Shown: positions 34,690-47,546, counted from the first letter of the stretch. The stretch is 64,000 bases of DNA from Epiperipatus broadwayi (GCA_028023455.1 JAQFVV010012405.1:4921334-4985333), one strand, 5' to 3'. Notes: generated by a model not told the origin, from the sequence alone. Numbers and translations are program-made.

Positions 34690-35944
34690 CGTTACAGGAA
34701 TTTAATTTTGTTTAAATTTAATTGATTAATTTGTTTAAATTTAATTTATTAAATTTGCCAAAAATTAATAGATGGTAAGATATACATTGCTATTCCAATC
34801 ATGTTCAAACATATGCATTTGTTTTAAGGGCAAGCAAGATGTTGCCATATTTTTGATAAATTTACAGTTCCGAGCCTATTCAAATGTATTACTTGTTAAA
34901 TTAAAAAAAAAAAATTAATAAGTTAAATAAAATAAAAGGTAGTGAATTCCGATAAATTAAATTAATAACTTTCATTTCAATTTTTTTTTTTTTACTTAGA
35001 AGGTGGAAGTGAAGATATGCTCTGAACTTTAATGTTTCGGTGGCTTGTCTAGAGAAACCAATGAGTGCTTCATTGTTAGTGTTATGACATTCAAGTTTTT
35101 TTAATTTTTCAAATAAAATTTACGTTCCTATAATTCATTTTTTTATTCATATGCAATGTGTATAAAGTAAAATTTGATAGCACACAAAAAATATAACATT
35201 CTAATGAAATTTTTCATATTGTTTATTTAATTATTTTCATTGATTTCTTGGGTCCAAAACCAATTTTCTTGTTTTTCATATATAAAATGTATTTTTTTAT
35301 TTATAACTTTCAAAAATTAATTTATCATGTAAAAAGGTTTCTAACTATTTTTTAAGTAGATGGTAAAACTAGTTCAAACACTCTCTTCCAGCAAATTGTA
35401 ATCATAGTAAATAATACTTTTCGCATTGATTTTTATAGAGAAAACAGGTTCAATTACCTCATATAAACAGTCATATGATTAATTAATTAATTAATAGATT
35501 ATGTGATATTTAAGTATTTAATTTAAGTTAACTTTACCTAGATGAATAGCCAAAGGAACCTTTAGTTTTAAGTCTATTACTTGCAAATGCACTAAACATA
35601 CAAAGTATCAGATAAAGAGAAATAAAAATAAATGATAAAAATGGACATTAATGCATAGTTCATTTAATCATATTGTTGGCTGCTCATGAGATATAGTAGT
35701 AGTATGATGGAGTATTATATTTAATGTCTTAATTGGCTAAATTTAGATGCCTTTCCACTTTCTTCAGTTAAGTAATAACACAGAATCCTATATTTATTAA
35801 AGAGTTACTTCACCTATTGAGACAATAAGTAAGAAAAGTTTTCATGATAAAAACAATCATGAAAACTACTTTCACATTATAGATCAGGGATATAGAGACA
35901 GTATACAATTCAGCAAATGGAAATACTTTATATATATTGCACAA
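34690..35944. other. AT-rich DNA, no gene seen
   Basis: Contains a perfect 12-bp-stem hairpin, AGTTTTCATGAT facing ATCATGAAAACT, at 35837-35867. Otherwise nothing recognised. Confidence 0.6.
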
Positions 35945-35955
35945 TTCAATGATAA

Positions 35956-36054
35956 AATCAAGCATTGGTAGTCTAGTGGTTAGCATAGCTACCTTCCAGG
36001 CAGCTGGCCCAGATTCGTTTCCGGATCAACACATTTGACTTATGAAAAAAAAAT
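35956..36054 (+). mobile_element. tRNA-Gly-derived SINE, copy 4
   Basis: The body TCAAGCATTGGTAGTCTAG...TTCCAGGC...GATTCGTTTCC ends in a TTTGACTTATG plus A8 tail. An 11-bp perfect target-site duplication, TTCAATGATAA, lies at 35945-35955 and 36055-36065. The anticodon stem and box B are partly degraded. Confidence 0.88.
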
Positions 36055-36159
36055 TTCAATGATAACTGCCATTAAGTAGATATTTGCACTAGTGTGATAT
36101 TGTCTACTGCGTTTTGATGCAGTAATAGAGAGGCAGTTTCTGGACCTAAAGATCCATGT

Positions 36160-36760
36160 ACCGTGGCTAACTGTCACTCCCACTGTATGGAACATGGAAT
36201 GAAGATTAATGTTGAGAAGACTAGAGTTTATTGATAAAAAAAATACAAAAATAAATAAATACAAATTGAAATTCATGATAATATAGCTCAACAGATGAAT
36301 AAGATTTCGATATTTGGGTAGTTATCAAAGGAGGTATTCTTAAGAGAAAGAAAATATTTTATGGACCGTTGAAGAAATAATTAAGGAAAAGATTAATTAT
36401 GTGTTATATGTAAAGTGTATTATTGTACGGTTATGAAATGTGGTCAGTGACTAAAAAAATTAGAAGTAGAGTGAAGATCTTTAAGATGTAGTTATGGAGG
36501 AAAAAGGAGAAAATGAAATGGATGAATAAAATAACAAATGAAAAAGTTTTGAAAAGAGTAAATACTAAAAAAAAAGCCTGATTGAGAAAACTAAAGATAA
36601 AAAGAGATATTAAAAAAAAATAGTTTAATGAAATATGTTTTGGAGGAAATGGTATTGTATAATATAAGAGATGGAAAGAAATATGTGGAATTGAAGATCA
36701 GGGCTATGAATACAGAACAGATATGGATGAATTAGCTGTGTGTCTGTTCTGTGCACCTGT
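36160..36760 (+). pseudogene. LINE 3' end fragment (RT thumb and C-terminal domain)
   Basis: Reading across frameshifts the plus strand gives EHGMKINVEKTRVY, LRKRLIMCYM, then VLLYGYEMWSVTKKI, FKMWLWRKKEKMKWMNKITN and EKVLKRVN. This series (GMxINVEKTK, YGCETW, FEMWxWRRMEKISWTDKVTNEEVL) is the stereotyped post-catalytic part of many animal LINE ORFs of the RTE/Jockey type. It is followed by weak C-terminal sequence to about 36760. The catalytic part is absent and the frame is broken several times. It is a different family from the family A LINEs. Confidence 0.75.
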
Positions 36761-36769
36761 CAACATGCG

Positions 36770-38800
36770 ATAGAGCACTGTTGATTGGCTGTTGACTGAT
36801 ATATATATAATAAAAATTAACGAAATGCAGCAATTATTTAAGTATAGCAGACTTCAATATATCACTTTAGATTTTGAAAAAAAAAATAATTAAAAAAATT
36901 AGAAATTAGTAACGCAATTGTAATTATCTACGTTTCAATGGTTTAGTTATCAGAGTATATACAATAACTTCCATAAGTTATATACGCTTCTATATCTATA
37001 TTCCTTATGTCTATGTATATAATATAAAAAACCAAATGTGGAGGGGGGGGGGGCTATAAATATTTTTTCTAGCGTTTTTTTTATAAAAAGTTGAGAAATG
37101 ACCTGGAAGATTTTGAATATATTTTAATTTTTAAAATTTAAATGTACTTTATTAATATTATTTTACATTTTCACTCAACTGAAACGTCGCACTATAGCCA
37201 AGCCAACGGATTTGAATTGACTATAAAAACGTTGTTTATTATTATTTTGATTACTTATAACTCAAAGAAATGTATAAAATAATAAATATATTATTTATTT
37301 ACTTTTGTCTACCTTTTATCGATTTTCTTAAAATTTTTCGTATCCACCCGGGGATTGTGACCAACAGGTTGAAAAATGTTATTGTTTGATCATCTGGTTG
37401 AGCTATTATTACCCACAGAAGAGGAATTTGTTTGTTATAAGTACTAATAAAACTTTATTTTCTATTTTAGATGTTCGTTGTTTACATTTAATTGCCTTAT
37501 ATTTAATTTCAGAATCAATTATAAATCAAATAAAATTAAATACTTTATCGGTTGCTTTATTAACAAATACTGTTATATTTATAATAAATCGAGCAGAATA
37601 AATTGAAATTTGATGTTTTATAAAATGTTTTGTTTATACTTCAGAAATATTAGATAGTTGCCTACTAACTTTTAGAACTCTGGTAGAAATTAATTTCCTG
37701 AATTCTCATTATAAAGTAAAATGATTATTGAAAATAATTACGTGTACTTTAAGCAATAGTGGTGATGTAATAATAAATGTTGTACAACGAAAGTTTATTT
37801 CAATAATAGGTAGGCGGGAATTATGGATGTAGCATTTTATATTACATGAATAAATGTTGCAATTTAGAAGAGCAATTCAAAATTAACAATCAGATATATT
37901 TTATGTTGAAGCATCATTTTCATTATTGTAAGTGAAAAGAATTCATAACTTTATTGGTCCCCAGAGATAAATTTGAAATCCGAAATCATACAATTTTAGA
38001 TTAAATTACAAAAGATAATTCAGATAACTTAAATTATAACTGATTTCTATCAGATCTATATGGCGGTGATGGGTCTTGGTTGATTAAGCGTCCTAATGTA
38101 TTTTCCCCATTGCTTTTTGTATTTCGTTTCTTTATACCACGTGTCATGTCCCAAAGGAGATAAAATATTCTCTGTCAAGCAAAATTGGTATTATAAATAT
38201 GAAGCAAAACATTAAAAATTGCCGGGAAAAAATATTCTTATTAAAAGATCGTCTTTGCATCTAAAAAGTAACTGCGCATGAAATACAAAAGCATTTGGAG
38301 ATTAAATAATGGATTCCTCACTTACAGGCCGAATATTGTCCTATTTCCAATAGTACTGCTTTTAAAATTATCGATCTATCTGTATTAAACGTTTTAACAT
38401 AAATTTTAGTCACAAGCATTTTTTTATATTGTGTGTGTGTGTGTATGTAAAGAAAGGGTAGAATAACAATTAATATGTTTTGCTATATTGTAAAAAAAAA
38501 AAAAAAAAAGAATTTTTTAATTTTGTTTTATTAATATCATTTACGTTTACACAAATTGTATGTATATTTTTCACTTGAAAAATTCTTCCAATCAGGTCTT
38601 CTTTTTTTTTTTTATTGTCATCTTCACTGTAAGTATATCATTTACTAGGTCTATTAATTAATATTATTTGTAATTTGAACATTAATATATCCAGGGCTAA
38701 ACTATAATCTGATAGCTGGATAATTATATAATTTGTTTAAAGAAACAAACACAAAAAGTTTAACAATAAATTCAAGAGTTTATTTACTCTGAATAACAAT
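36770..38800. other. AT-rich DNA, no gene seen
   Basis: Holds a run of 11 G at 37043-37053 and a TG microsatellite near 38431-38444. A 71-codon frame at 37386-37601 is AT-driven and unrecognised. Confidence 0.6.
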
Positions 38801-38816
38801 AATATTAATAGATAGA

Positions 38817-39150
38817 TTTAAACAGGCAAAACTCTCTATAAGTATTGCCATTCAGTGCAAGCCAGAGTAATCAATGGATGTCAGAAAGCTTGTGCACAAA
38901 ATCTTCATCTAGTGCCTACTCATCCAATATCTCCACACAAGTTTCCAAGGCTCCTCATTGACAAAGGCCACTAGCCAGAAACTAGTTTGGGGATATTGGA
39001 TGAGTAGGCACTAGATGGGGATTTTGTGCACAAGCCTTGTGGCATCCATTGATTACTCTGGCCTGCACTGAGTGGCAATATGTATAGAGAATTTTGGCTG
39101 TTTTAATAACAGTTAAGAGCAAGCATAAGAAATGGTGATCATGTGTTGTT
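38817..39150. mobile_element. Foldback element B
   Basis: The left arm (about 38821-38945) is the inverted copy of the right arm (about 38985-39104). For example, AGAGTAATCAATGGATG and CATCTAGTGCCTACTCATCC on the left recur as reverse complements on the right. The centre is a loop of about 40 bp. The element is bracketed by a 14-bp perfect direct repeat, TATTAATAGATAGA, at 38803-38816 and 39151-39164, which may be its target-site duplication, although a 46-bp stretch lies between the right arm and that repeat. No coding capacity. Confidence 0.75.
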
Positions 39151-39463
39151 TATTAATAGATAGAATTAGTACATCAACTGACTAATTGCTAGTTAAACAC
39201 ATTATCGTTCTAGATTAGAGGTAGATTACTTTTTTTGTCAGCAGGCCAAAATAAATTTTCTTATCATGACATGGGCTGGAATAGATTGAATGATTTAACA
39301 AAAATTCAGACTCTAAAAAATATTAATTGAATTACCAAATTACTAACATATTTTAAAAAATTATAAATACAAAATTCGTTTATAAGATAAAAACTAAAAT
39401 TTGTAACAAACATGTTTATTGTCATGATAATAAAGTAAATACAGAAAACTTCTTACAAAAACT

Positions 39464-41840
39464 TTAATGTGAAGGATTAAATTTGGACTGCTCCTGATTT
39501 ATGATTGCATCAAAATTGGAATTCATTTGACAAATGTCTTTTGTTAGAATGGCTTCTAAATTTTCATCCATTATTCGTGATCTGATTTTGTTCTTTATAT
39601 TTTTCATTAAAGAAAATATAATTTTACATTGGTAGATCGATCCAAAGAATGCCAAATATTTATTTGCATTATCCAGAATATTTAAAAACATTTATGAATT
39701 TAAAGAAGCATAAAAGTCTATTGTTTTGTCAGCAAATTAGTTCTTTAATATTATGGAAGTAATACAATTTTCTTCTTCCTCCTTCCTTTATGTATTGATT
39801 TCTATATTTACATATGCCATTTCCAACCTTCTTATACACTTAGCAATACTATTTTTTACGCCAAAACTTTACTCTTACAGTTTCGACTGACCTGCAGTCA
39901 TCATCTGAGCTACAATATTCAAACATATAACCATACAATTAATACATTATATTTATATACATAATCAAAAACATACATCTTAGCATGACCATTATAAATA
40001 ATCATTTTCCATTTTATTATTCTACTCTTAATTAATTTTATTTTCTTATTAATAGTATTTTATTATTAAATTTAAAATTTTAATCTTTAAACTCTAATCT
40101 ATCATGTTATTATTACCTTTTTAGTTATATTTTCTTAATTATTTCTAAACTTTATTTATTTTTATTATATATTTAACTAGTAATTTTTTTACATTATAAA
40201 TTATCATTTTTTATTACATTACTAAATACTTACATCTTTATAATCCTATTTCTAAAAACCAACTGATGATAACTGTAGGACAGTTGAAACTGTAAGAGTT
40301 TGGTGTAAAAAAATAGTATTGTCAAGGGTATAAGAAGGTTGGAAATGGTATATGTTTTTTAATAATAAATTTGATTGCAAATTTATCAATTTCAACTACC
40401 CATAAGATAGTGCATCATTGGCATTACAAGTAAATAGTAAGCTTAATAAAGATAGATCTTTAGAAATTTTATGAAAATCTTTAAATTTCTGGTAATTTCA
40501 TTAAATAGGTCACTTATTATTGCTATATTTATTAAAATCAGCATATTTTAAGTTTGTCTCTTTTCATTGTTTTTTTTTCAAGACTGGAAAGTGAGTTAAC
40601 TGTTTCTTTTTGAAATTGTTGTGAAAATAAATTTAATTTTGTCATAAATAATATTGGCATTTGTATACATATCGTAAATAAATAATTCTTTCCTGTGTAA
40701 TGATAAATTTAATTCATTTTGCTATGTTAACATATCAAATGAGAAAGAAAAAGTTGTTCAGCCATTGTTCATCTTTTAATTCACAATTTTAATCTTTAAC
40801 ATTTAAGAACTTAACAATTTCATCCAATAAATCATGAAATTGTTTGAACACTTTTGCAAAACTAAGCCATCTTATGATCATATGGTACGACTATCGATAA
40901 AGTCACATATAATTTATTTCAAATATGTTATGAATTGCCGGTGATTTAAAGCTTTTCCTTGAATAAAATTAAACTACTTTTATTGTTACAACATGCTTCA
41001 GTTTTAGAACTCTTTTGTAAAGGATTTCTTGATGAATTATACAATGTAAGAAAATTATTTCTTTTTCTGGAATATGTGTTATTTCATTGCTTATTCTTTT
41101 TAATAATTCTGTGTTTTTGCCTGTCAAACTAGGACACCTATCAGTTATGATGTTGACATTTTGGTCCCTCTTTATATTATGTTTTTGCAATGCTTCTTTA
41201 AGTGCTACAAAAAATGTTCACCATCAGTTACATCTTTCATAGAGCATACAGAAGTAATTCCTCCATAATTTCAAATCTACTGTTTTTACCTCAATAAAGA
41301 TTAAAAGTTAATTCATTTCGGTAATGTCACATGACTCTTATAAAGCCAGTGCATAATAAATATAATCTTTCAATTTTAATTGATCCCATAAATTGCTTAA
41401 AATATTATCAATGCATCTCACAAGGGTTCTTCATGAGACACTAATTTTTTTCAAATGTCGTTTTTTAACAGGGCATAATAACTCAGGGATATCTAAGCAT
41501 TCCCTTACAAATTCCCCACCAGAAAATGATTTGTATAGTTTTGCAACCTTATGTGCAACAATAACAAGTTTTTATTAAAGTTCTATCAGTATTTGACAGA
41601 TTTTTCAAAATATTTTGTTGTTTATACAAATCCCTTTTTAATCTTTCTGCTATAATTTTCACTTGTTCTCGTGAAAATAGCTTAAATTTGTCAAAATGTT
41701 TTGTTGAAAAATGCCTTTGTTAATTATATTCTTTAAAAGCAGAAATGAAAGTTTCATTACAAAGTAAACAAACAGCTTTATTGTCTATATATGAAAGTGA
41801 AATTATCATGAAAAATGTGGCATTAGACATCATTTGTTCT
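39464..41840 (-). pseudogene. hAT transposase pseudogene (GTF2IRD2/ZBED5-like)
   Basis: This encoded a cut-and-paste DNA transposase. Right to left on the minus strand it has a BED-type zinc finger near 41790-41690 (AVCLLCNETFISAFKEYN, then QRHFSTKH), a KRDLYKQQNI segment, the catalytic-region motif YALALYESCDIT near 41370, and then NVNIITDRCPSLTGKN and IIFLHCIIHQE in the frame 40969-41190. The C-terminal dimerisation domain is FGSIYQCKIIFSLMKNIKNK and ENLEAILTK in the frame 39464-39691. The order and wording match the hAT lineage that gave rise to vertebrate GTF2IRD2 and ZBED5. Stops and frameshifts are many, and foldback element C sits between the middle and C-terminal parts. Terminal inverted repeats were not located. 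Confidence 0.85.
39808..40358. mobile_element. Foldback element C, inserted in the hAT copy
   Basis: The left arm (39808-39908) and right arm (about 40262-40356) are inverted copies of about 95 bp. CCATTTCCAACCTTCTTATA on the left faces TATAAGAAGGTTGGAAATGG on the right, and inner matches include TCTTACAGTTTCGACTG against CAGTTGAAACTGTAAGA. The middle 350 bp is very AT-rich and non-coding. It interrupts hAT coding sequence and so is younger than it. Confidence 0.85.
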
Positions 41841-41849
41841 TTTCTTTAA

Positions 41850-42850
41850 TTGGCTAATTTTATGGCTATAAATTATATTAAATTAAAAATTCTAATAATT
41901 AGAAAAGACAAACTTATTTATAAAATACCATGCAATGGTATTACTTTTTTAAATAAAAATTTAATAAAATCCAAAGGAACTTTGATTGATGTTAAAATAA
42001 TACTTAGGAATGTGTGTGTAGCATCACCTGCTTACCACCAAACTGCTGCATCCTATCCTACGATTCAACAAATAAGTAAGGACATGTGTTTGCTACTTGC
42101 AGCCCATAGTAGTGTGGTGGTGTAAAATCAATGTTACTTTATGCCCACCATTTTTGTACCATGTAAATACAAGTGAATCATTGCAACGCCATCGGAATTC
42201 TAATTTCACTTCCTATGTTGTCAGAAAATTTTTCACACAGACATTATTGAGGGCCTTATCTCTTTCCCTATTGCCATTAGCTATAGAAAGTTGGAGTTTT
42301 CTAGTTTCCTAATATTTGTTAGGTATGAAACTTGTCTATTTATGCAGAAGACCAGACTCAACACCATCATGGGCCAGATACAGCTTATAGTTGTCCACCT
42401 CCGATCTAGATCATATAACACCTCATATCTCTGCAGATAGTTAATTTATAAATCTCTCTTTACAACTGAAATTCTGTAAGCACTTTACTGCTCACATACA
42501 TTTCATTAGATAGTCTAATGACATTATAACTAGAGCTCTTCTTTGCTGCTAATACTGATTTACTATGCAAGTCTGCTTTCAACTCTTGCTTTTTTCCCTT
42601 TCCTTCATTTTACTACTACTTCAGATTTACACTTCTCATTCTGAGAACCTTAAAAGTTCAGCAGGTATTTTATCAACTTTGCTAATTTGCATAAGGTTAG
42701 ACCTTATTGAGATGCAAATTAGCTTATTACTTCTTGCAGTAGACTAATTTTCCTTTGCTGCATATTATTATTATTTCTGGAGTGTTCTAACACTGCCTAT
42801 ATTGACCAGTTTATACCCACACATACAATTTTATTAATAAAGCTATATAT
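41850..42850. other. No gene seen
   Basis: Moderately complex sequence with several short chance frames. Nothing recognised. It ends in a short TA run in which LTR element 1 is inserted. Confidence 0.5.
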
Positions 42851-42854
42851 ATAT

Positions 42855-44765
42855 AGTAATGGGATTCCACCAATATAAATACTTTACAAATTATTCCAAG
42901 ACTAATTACTTTGTCAAGCATTGGTGGTCGAGAGGTCAGCGATAGCTGCTTTACAAGCAGTTGTCCCAGGTTAGTGGGTTCGCTTCCTGGCTGATGCTAT
43001 GACACATGAGACTAATTACTTATTATTTTACTTTATTAAACCATATTAAATTTTATTATGATTTTTAAGACCCTGTTACTCAAGCAGAGGAGTAAATATG
43101 ATTAATATGTACATATTTACCACATCCCCAACCAGACCAAAATTTAATAAAAATATTAAAACAATGGTCACTTTTCCAGATCGAGGTAACTCTCTCTGGC
43201 TGCATGAAATGTGAAACATACCATGGGGATATTTATAATGAGTTTAAACCCTAAGGTAACATCTAGTCAACTAGACTATATTCCAAGAGACAATATTAGC
43301 ACATCTCAAGCACTTGACCCATGACTAGCTATTAAACATGAGATCAGCATTACAGAATATTTAAATAAAATTGTCTATTTATTCATAATTAAATTGAAAG
43401 AGAGAGAAACATAAAATGACACTAATAATTTACATACACATTTATTGAAATATATAACATAAATAATAATAAACATTTAAAAACATAAAACAAAATATGA
43501 ATATCTAAAGTTATATTTAAGATAAAGTTTAAAAGTTCAATATTGGTATTAAGAATCCAAAAGTTCCATTAATGATGTCAATGAATATATTTTTCTAGGT
43601 CTAAGTACAGTCTCTGGTTTTTCATATAGATGATCATCCCATCTTCTGATCCAGTCTGATTCATGATAGGCATATGTTTTAGTATAAGTGAAGCTTCTTC
43701 TTTGTTCCACATCCTATGGCATAGACTGTTTCCATTGAGTTGGCATGGCAGGTTCAGACATTGGCGAAAGGCAATTCAGAATAATATATCACTGCATTTG
43801 GCTAATGTACTCAGGATACAGGTGGTGGAAAAGAATGAACACTCAGCTTTTGGGTCTACTCACACATTTCTTTCTTGGCATGATCGTAAAAAATTGTTTT
43901 CATCATGTTGGGATTCATTGTTTTAGCTGCTTGCAGATTTGGTTCACTGCCGCTGGCTGACCTTGGTTAACTGTCTGGTCAACTATATTATTTTTTTAAT
44001 TGACTTCTATAAAATTCTCTGGATAATCATCTGAATTATCTTAATAGTCTGAATAACTGAAGAATCTGAATAGTAACATTAGGGAATTCCAGCCTTTTAT
44101 ACACTCTGATCCTACCCCTGCTTGAATTTTCACCCACACTATCAATCCATTTGATCTTTATTTTTTTAATTAATACATTTTTTTATTCTCTTATTTTCCC
44201 ATTTTAATTACACCAAAATTAGTCCTATATTGTTTATTTAACCAGTATGGAATCTTCATCTCCAGAACCTGATTAATCTTGTACAATTTGTATCAATTCA
44301 TTATAAACTTCTAATTAAAAAGTGCTTTTAATCAAAAGTACTTTTGAAAAAATTATATAAAAATAGAATACACACACACAAAAAGTTATAATTAATAATT
44401 TTTAACCTACTTCCCAATATTAGTACTTTTTTGTTTGAACTTTTCCTTTTTTTAAAAAATTATTAAATATTGACAAATAAAATACCAAAACATCTAATTA
44501 ACATAAATTTGAATACTTCCCCTCATCACTATCAATCACACACAGCTATGATTATGAAGCCATAGAGCTTTGAAAGCTCTAAGCTTAAAATAAATGTAAT
44601 AATATATATAACTTCTTTAACGCGTGTTATAAGCGCATAATTATTGATAAATATTGACATATAATTGTAATTTTTCTCTATCTTAGTTTAAAAATAAATC
44701 ATGTAACTCATATATATATGCACACTTATGGAATATGTATATATATATATACACACATCATTACA
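42855..44765 (-). repeat. LTR retrotransposon 1, 3' LTR (with SINE inside)
   Basis: On the minus strand it starts TGTAATGATGTG right after the polypurine tract. It is colinear with 47575-49227 apart from the SINE at 42912-43008 and two other indels. Shared landmarks include CAGTATGGAATCTTCATCTC near 44245 and 48895. Confidence 0.85.
42912..43008 (+). mobile_element. tRNA-Gly-derived SINE, copy 5 (nested in LTR)
   Basis: The body TGTCAAGCATTGGTGGTCGAG...GGTTCGCTTCC ends in GATGCTATGACACATG. A 13-bp perfect target-site duplication, AGACTAATTACTT, lies at 42899-42911 and 43009-43021. The sister LTR at about 47610-47622 shows the unoccupied site (AGTCTAATTACTT), which proves that this is an insertion here. 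Confidence 0.93.
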
Positions 44766-44779
44766 TTATACCCCTCCAC
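44766..44779 (-). other. Polypurine tract of LTR retrotransposon 1
   Basis: On the minus strand it reads GTGGAGGGGTATAA directly before the TG of the 3' LTR, as expected for the plus-strand priming site. Confidence 0.65.
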
Positions 44780-45769
44780 AATTGAGGATTTAAATGTGTC
44801 AATCTCTTCACTTAGGTATTGACCACTTTAAATTCTTAATTTTTAATAACTTTATTTTTCAATGTGTATGTCAGTTTTTCTTTCGCCATTAAACAATAAA
44901 TGATAATATCAAGAAAGATAGACAGCAAAGTATTATGCAATTCAACACACAGATCGATTTTGTGTTGAGTAAACCAACTTTTAATTTCTTGTAGAAGTCA
45001 TAACTATAGGAAGGAGTCATTTTTGTGCACAGCGGATCATTTAAAGGGACTTTAAGATTGCAAATGGCAGCGCTACTTCTACTGTCCCTTTGACTTACGA
45101 AACTATTTATTTTATTTAGTTACTGGGAATTTTTTTTCCAGTTTTATTATTACACAGCCAGAACTTTTTCTACTCATGCATCATCATCAATATTATTTAA
45201 TCTTCACACCCACCCATCTGTAGAACAAAGTCACTACAAGAAAAGGCTTAATCCAACCCAAAATCTGACCTGAAATTTATATTTTCCCAAATACACACAC
45301 TTCAATCTTCCTTTAACATTTTTTTTACATTTGATAAGGATTTATTTTCATTATTATTAATTCATATTAATTTATTTGACTTTTATTTTCAACACATTAT
45401 TTTAATTTATATTATCTTTTTCAGAAAACTTTTTATTTTTGCATATTTATTTTTGTCATGCTATACTATGTTTTACAGGCGTACGAGTTGGGTTTGTCAC
45501 AACAATAAGACATAATTGAGGTGTTTGTCATTGTTTTTTATTTGTTTTGAGATTTTCATAAACTAAGTTCTTTAAGAATTTATTTTTATCATTTTATTAT
45601 TCATTATTTTATTAAGATTAACTTTAATCATTCTCGTTATTCAAAATCCTGGGTTGCTATTAATTAGGTCAAGTCAGTGAATCCATCAGATTACATATTT
45701 AATTTTTATCTGGTGGTTCTTTATTTTTTTCTTCTTTTGAATGAATAGCCACTCATGCTGGGATATTGT
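44780..45769. other. Internal region of LTR retrotransposon 1 without pol
   Basis: Between gag and the polypurine tract there is about 1 kb in which I find no polymerase or integrase motif on either strand, only AT-rich sequence with many stops. Confidence 0.5.
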
Positions 45770-46960
45770 GAATGACCCCTTGGCCTTTCTTCTAGCCTTC
45801 TACGAGTAATATCAGAATCGCTCCCAGTTCTTCAAAAGAATTTAGTTTTTTCAGGGCTATTAGAGTATCATCTTTTTTTTAGCTCCATGCACCAAATTTA
45901 TTCTATGTCTATATCTTATGGCATTTATAGCCAGCTCTCTACATTGGGATTTAAATCCCCTATCTCTCTTATCATATGTAGCTTGGGTGCTGTCAAAAGC
46001 ACTCAGTAATTCCGCAATCTGTTCCACTGTTTTTTATCTTGGTACCTATGAACATTTGTTCAATGTTGTGAGTGAAATTATGATGAAGTATCCTAATAAT
46101 GTGTTATTTGGATAGTGGGTTGAATGTATACAAATGCAGTTTTGCCACTTGCTTTCGGAAGAAAGGAGTGAAACGTTCAGCAAGTTGCCATTTTTCTTGC
46201 GACACCTGGTGATGAATATTTTCCTGATAATCATATTTGGCAAAAGTGATGGGTTTATAATATAGAGAATCTTACCAAGTTTGAGACCCCCTTGTAAATG
46301 GCTATACATAATTGTGATCATGGCCTCTTCACCTAGCTGATTTAAGGTGAAATACTACTCTAAGCTATTTAAATGCTCCATTGGAGATTCATTCGTGTGG
46401 CCAGAAAATAACTGAATTTTTAAAAACTGATTTATGATTGTTGGATTATTTATAATGTGTGTGTTCACATTTGCATTCAACTGGTCAGGTTTTTTTTACT
46501 TCTGATGGTGTTTTTTTCATCTAATGCCTCTGCTTGCCTACTATCTTTGCTAAAATTTATTTTATTTATTTTTAAAGTTAAATTATTAATTTTGAGTTTA
46601 CTCTTGTCAATTATTTAATTTTCTATCTTGGTTTCCTCTACTGCTTCTTGCACTACCCCTATATTTACTTCATTTTCTATTTTTTCTATTATTTAATAAA
46701 CCATCTCTATATGATTCTGTACTTGCCTTTTATTCTCATTTATTTATCTCATAACTTCTTCTTTTATTTGATCATAGCTCATTCTGATCTGCTCTTAATT
46801 TTTCAAGCATTTCAGCTTGCCCCATCTAATTGTCTGTTTGTTTTGTTATTTTGTTTTTTAAGCTTTTCAGCTATTTTTTTACTTTCTTCAACTGTCTCTT
46901 TTTGTTTTTCAACTATGCTGGTTATTAATGCTATGATCCCACTATTCTCTTGTTAGTTTG
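45770..46960 (-). pseudogene. gag remnant of LTR retrotransposon 1
   Basis: The structural protein of the particle. The N-terminal part (46960-46500) is Lys/Glu/Gln-rich and coiled-coil-like but full of stops. Then comes a conserved core: INQFLKIQLFSG, NESPMEHLNSLE, YFTLNQLGEEAMITIMYSHL and LQGG (46440-46290). The 91-codon frame at 46046-46321 follows, with LLSSESKW, and further pieces include DTLIALKKLNSFEEL near 45850. The pattern F-SG-x-x-E-x-P-M-x-x-L-x-x-LE-x-YF followed by a hydrophobic SHLxG segment is that of Gypsy-like gag proteins. One stop (TAG) lies inside the core, next to LE. No zinc knuckle was found. Confidence 0.7.
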
Positions 46961-47546
46961 TAACTACCTTTTTGTGTTTTCTTTGCTGTTCCTTGCTAGA
47001 AAGCTACTCTACTTCATTATTCTTGTTTTTATTTTGTTATTCCTCACTGGGAATGTACTCTATTTTCTTATTCTGAGCCTCCATTTTAGCCCTAATTCTT
47101 GTAATCATTTACATTTATCAAAAAAAAACCTTTATTTTTTTTATTTTATGCTACCTTTTTGCTTTTAAAAATGTATGCTATTCACAACCAATACGTTTAC
47201 TAATTCATTTAATACTTCTATTTAATCATTACTCTAATTTTATTCTTTTTTTAAATTTATAGTTCAATATGAGTGTTCACTTGATTTTCCCACTACTTTC
47301 CCTAATACCATTCGCCTGCAGATTTCTAACTTTATGCCAATGCCTACCCACACTTATTTATCTATATCTACCACATATATTTTTCTTTCTTTAATACAAA
47401 CTATAATATTTTAATAAACTAATCCCACTTATCTTCTTTTTCTAACATTCTCTCTCTCTTTCTCATAAATGTATTTACTTTAATTAATTTTTTTATATAT
47501 GCAAGCTGATTATTTATATTATGCATTTTTTTAAAAATTTGAACAA

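Noticed and set aside
43663-43960. Plus-strand frames shared by both LTRs of element 1 (also 48326-48587)
   Set aside because: They are similar only because the LTRs are copies of each other; they run antisense to the element and are not maintained at matching lengths.
46648-47168. Hydrophobic plus-strand frames that look like membrane proteins
   Set aside because: They are the complement of the Lys/Glu-rich start of gag on the minus strand; T-rich codons give false membrane segments.
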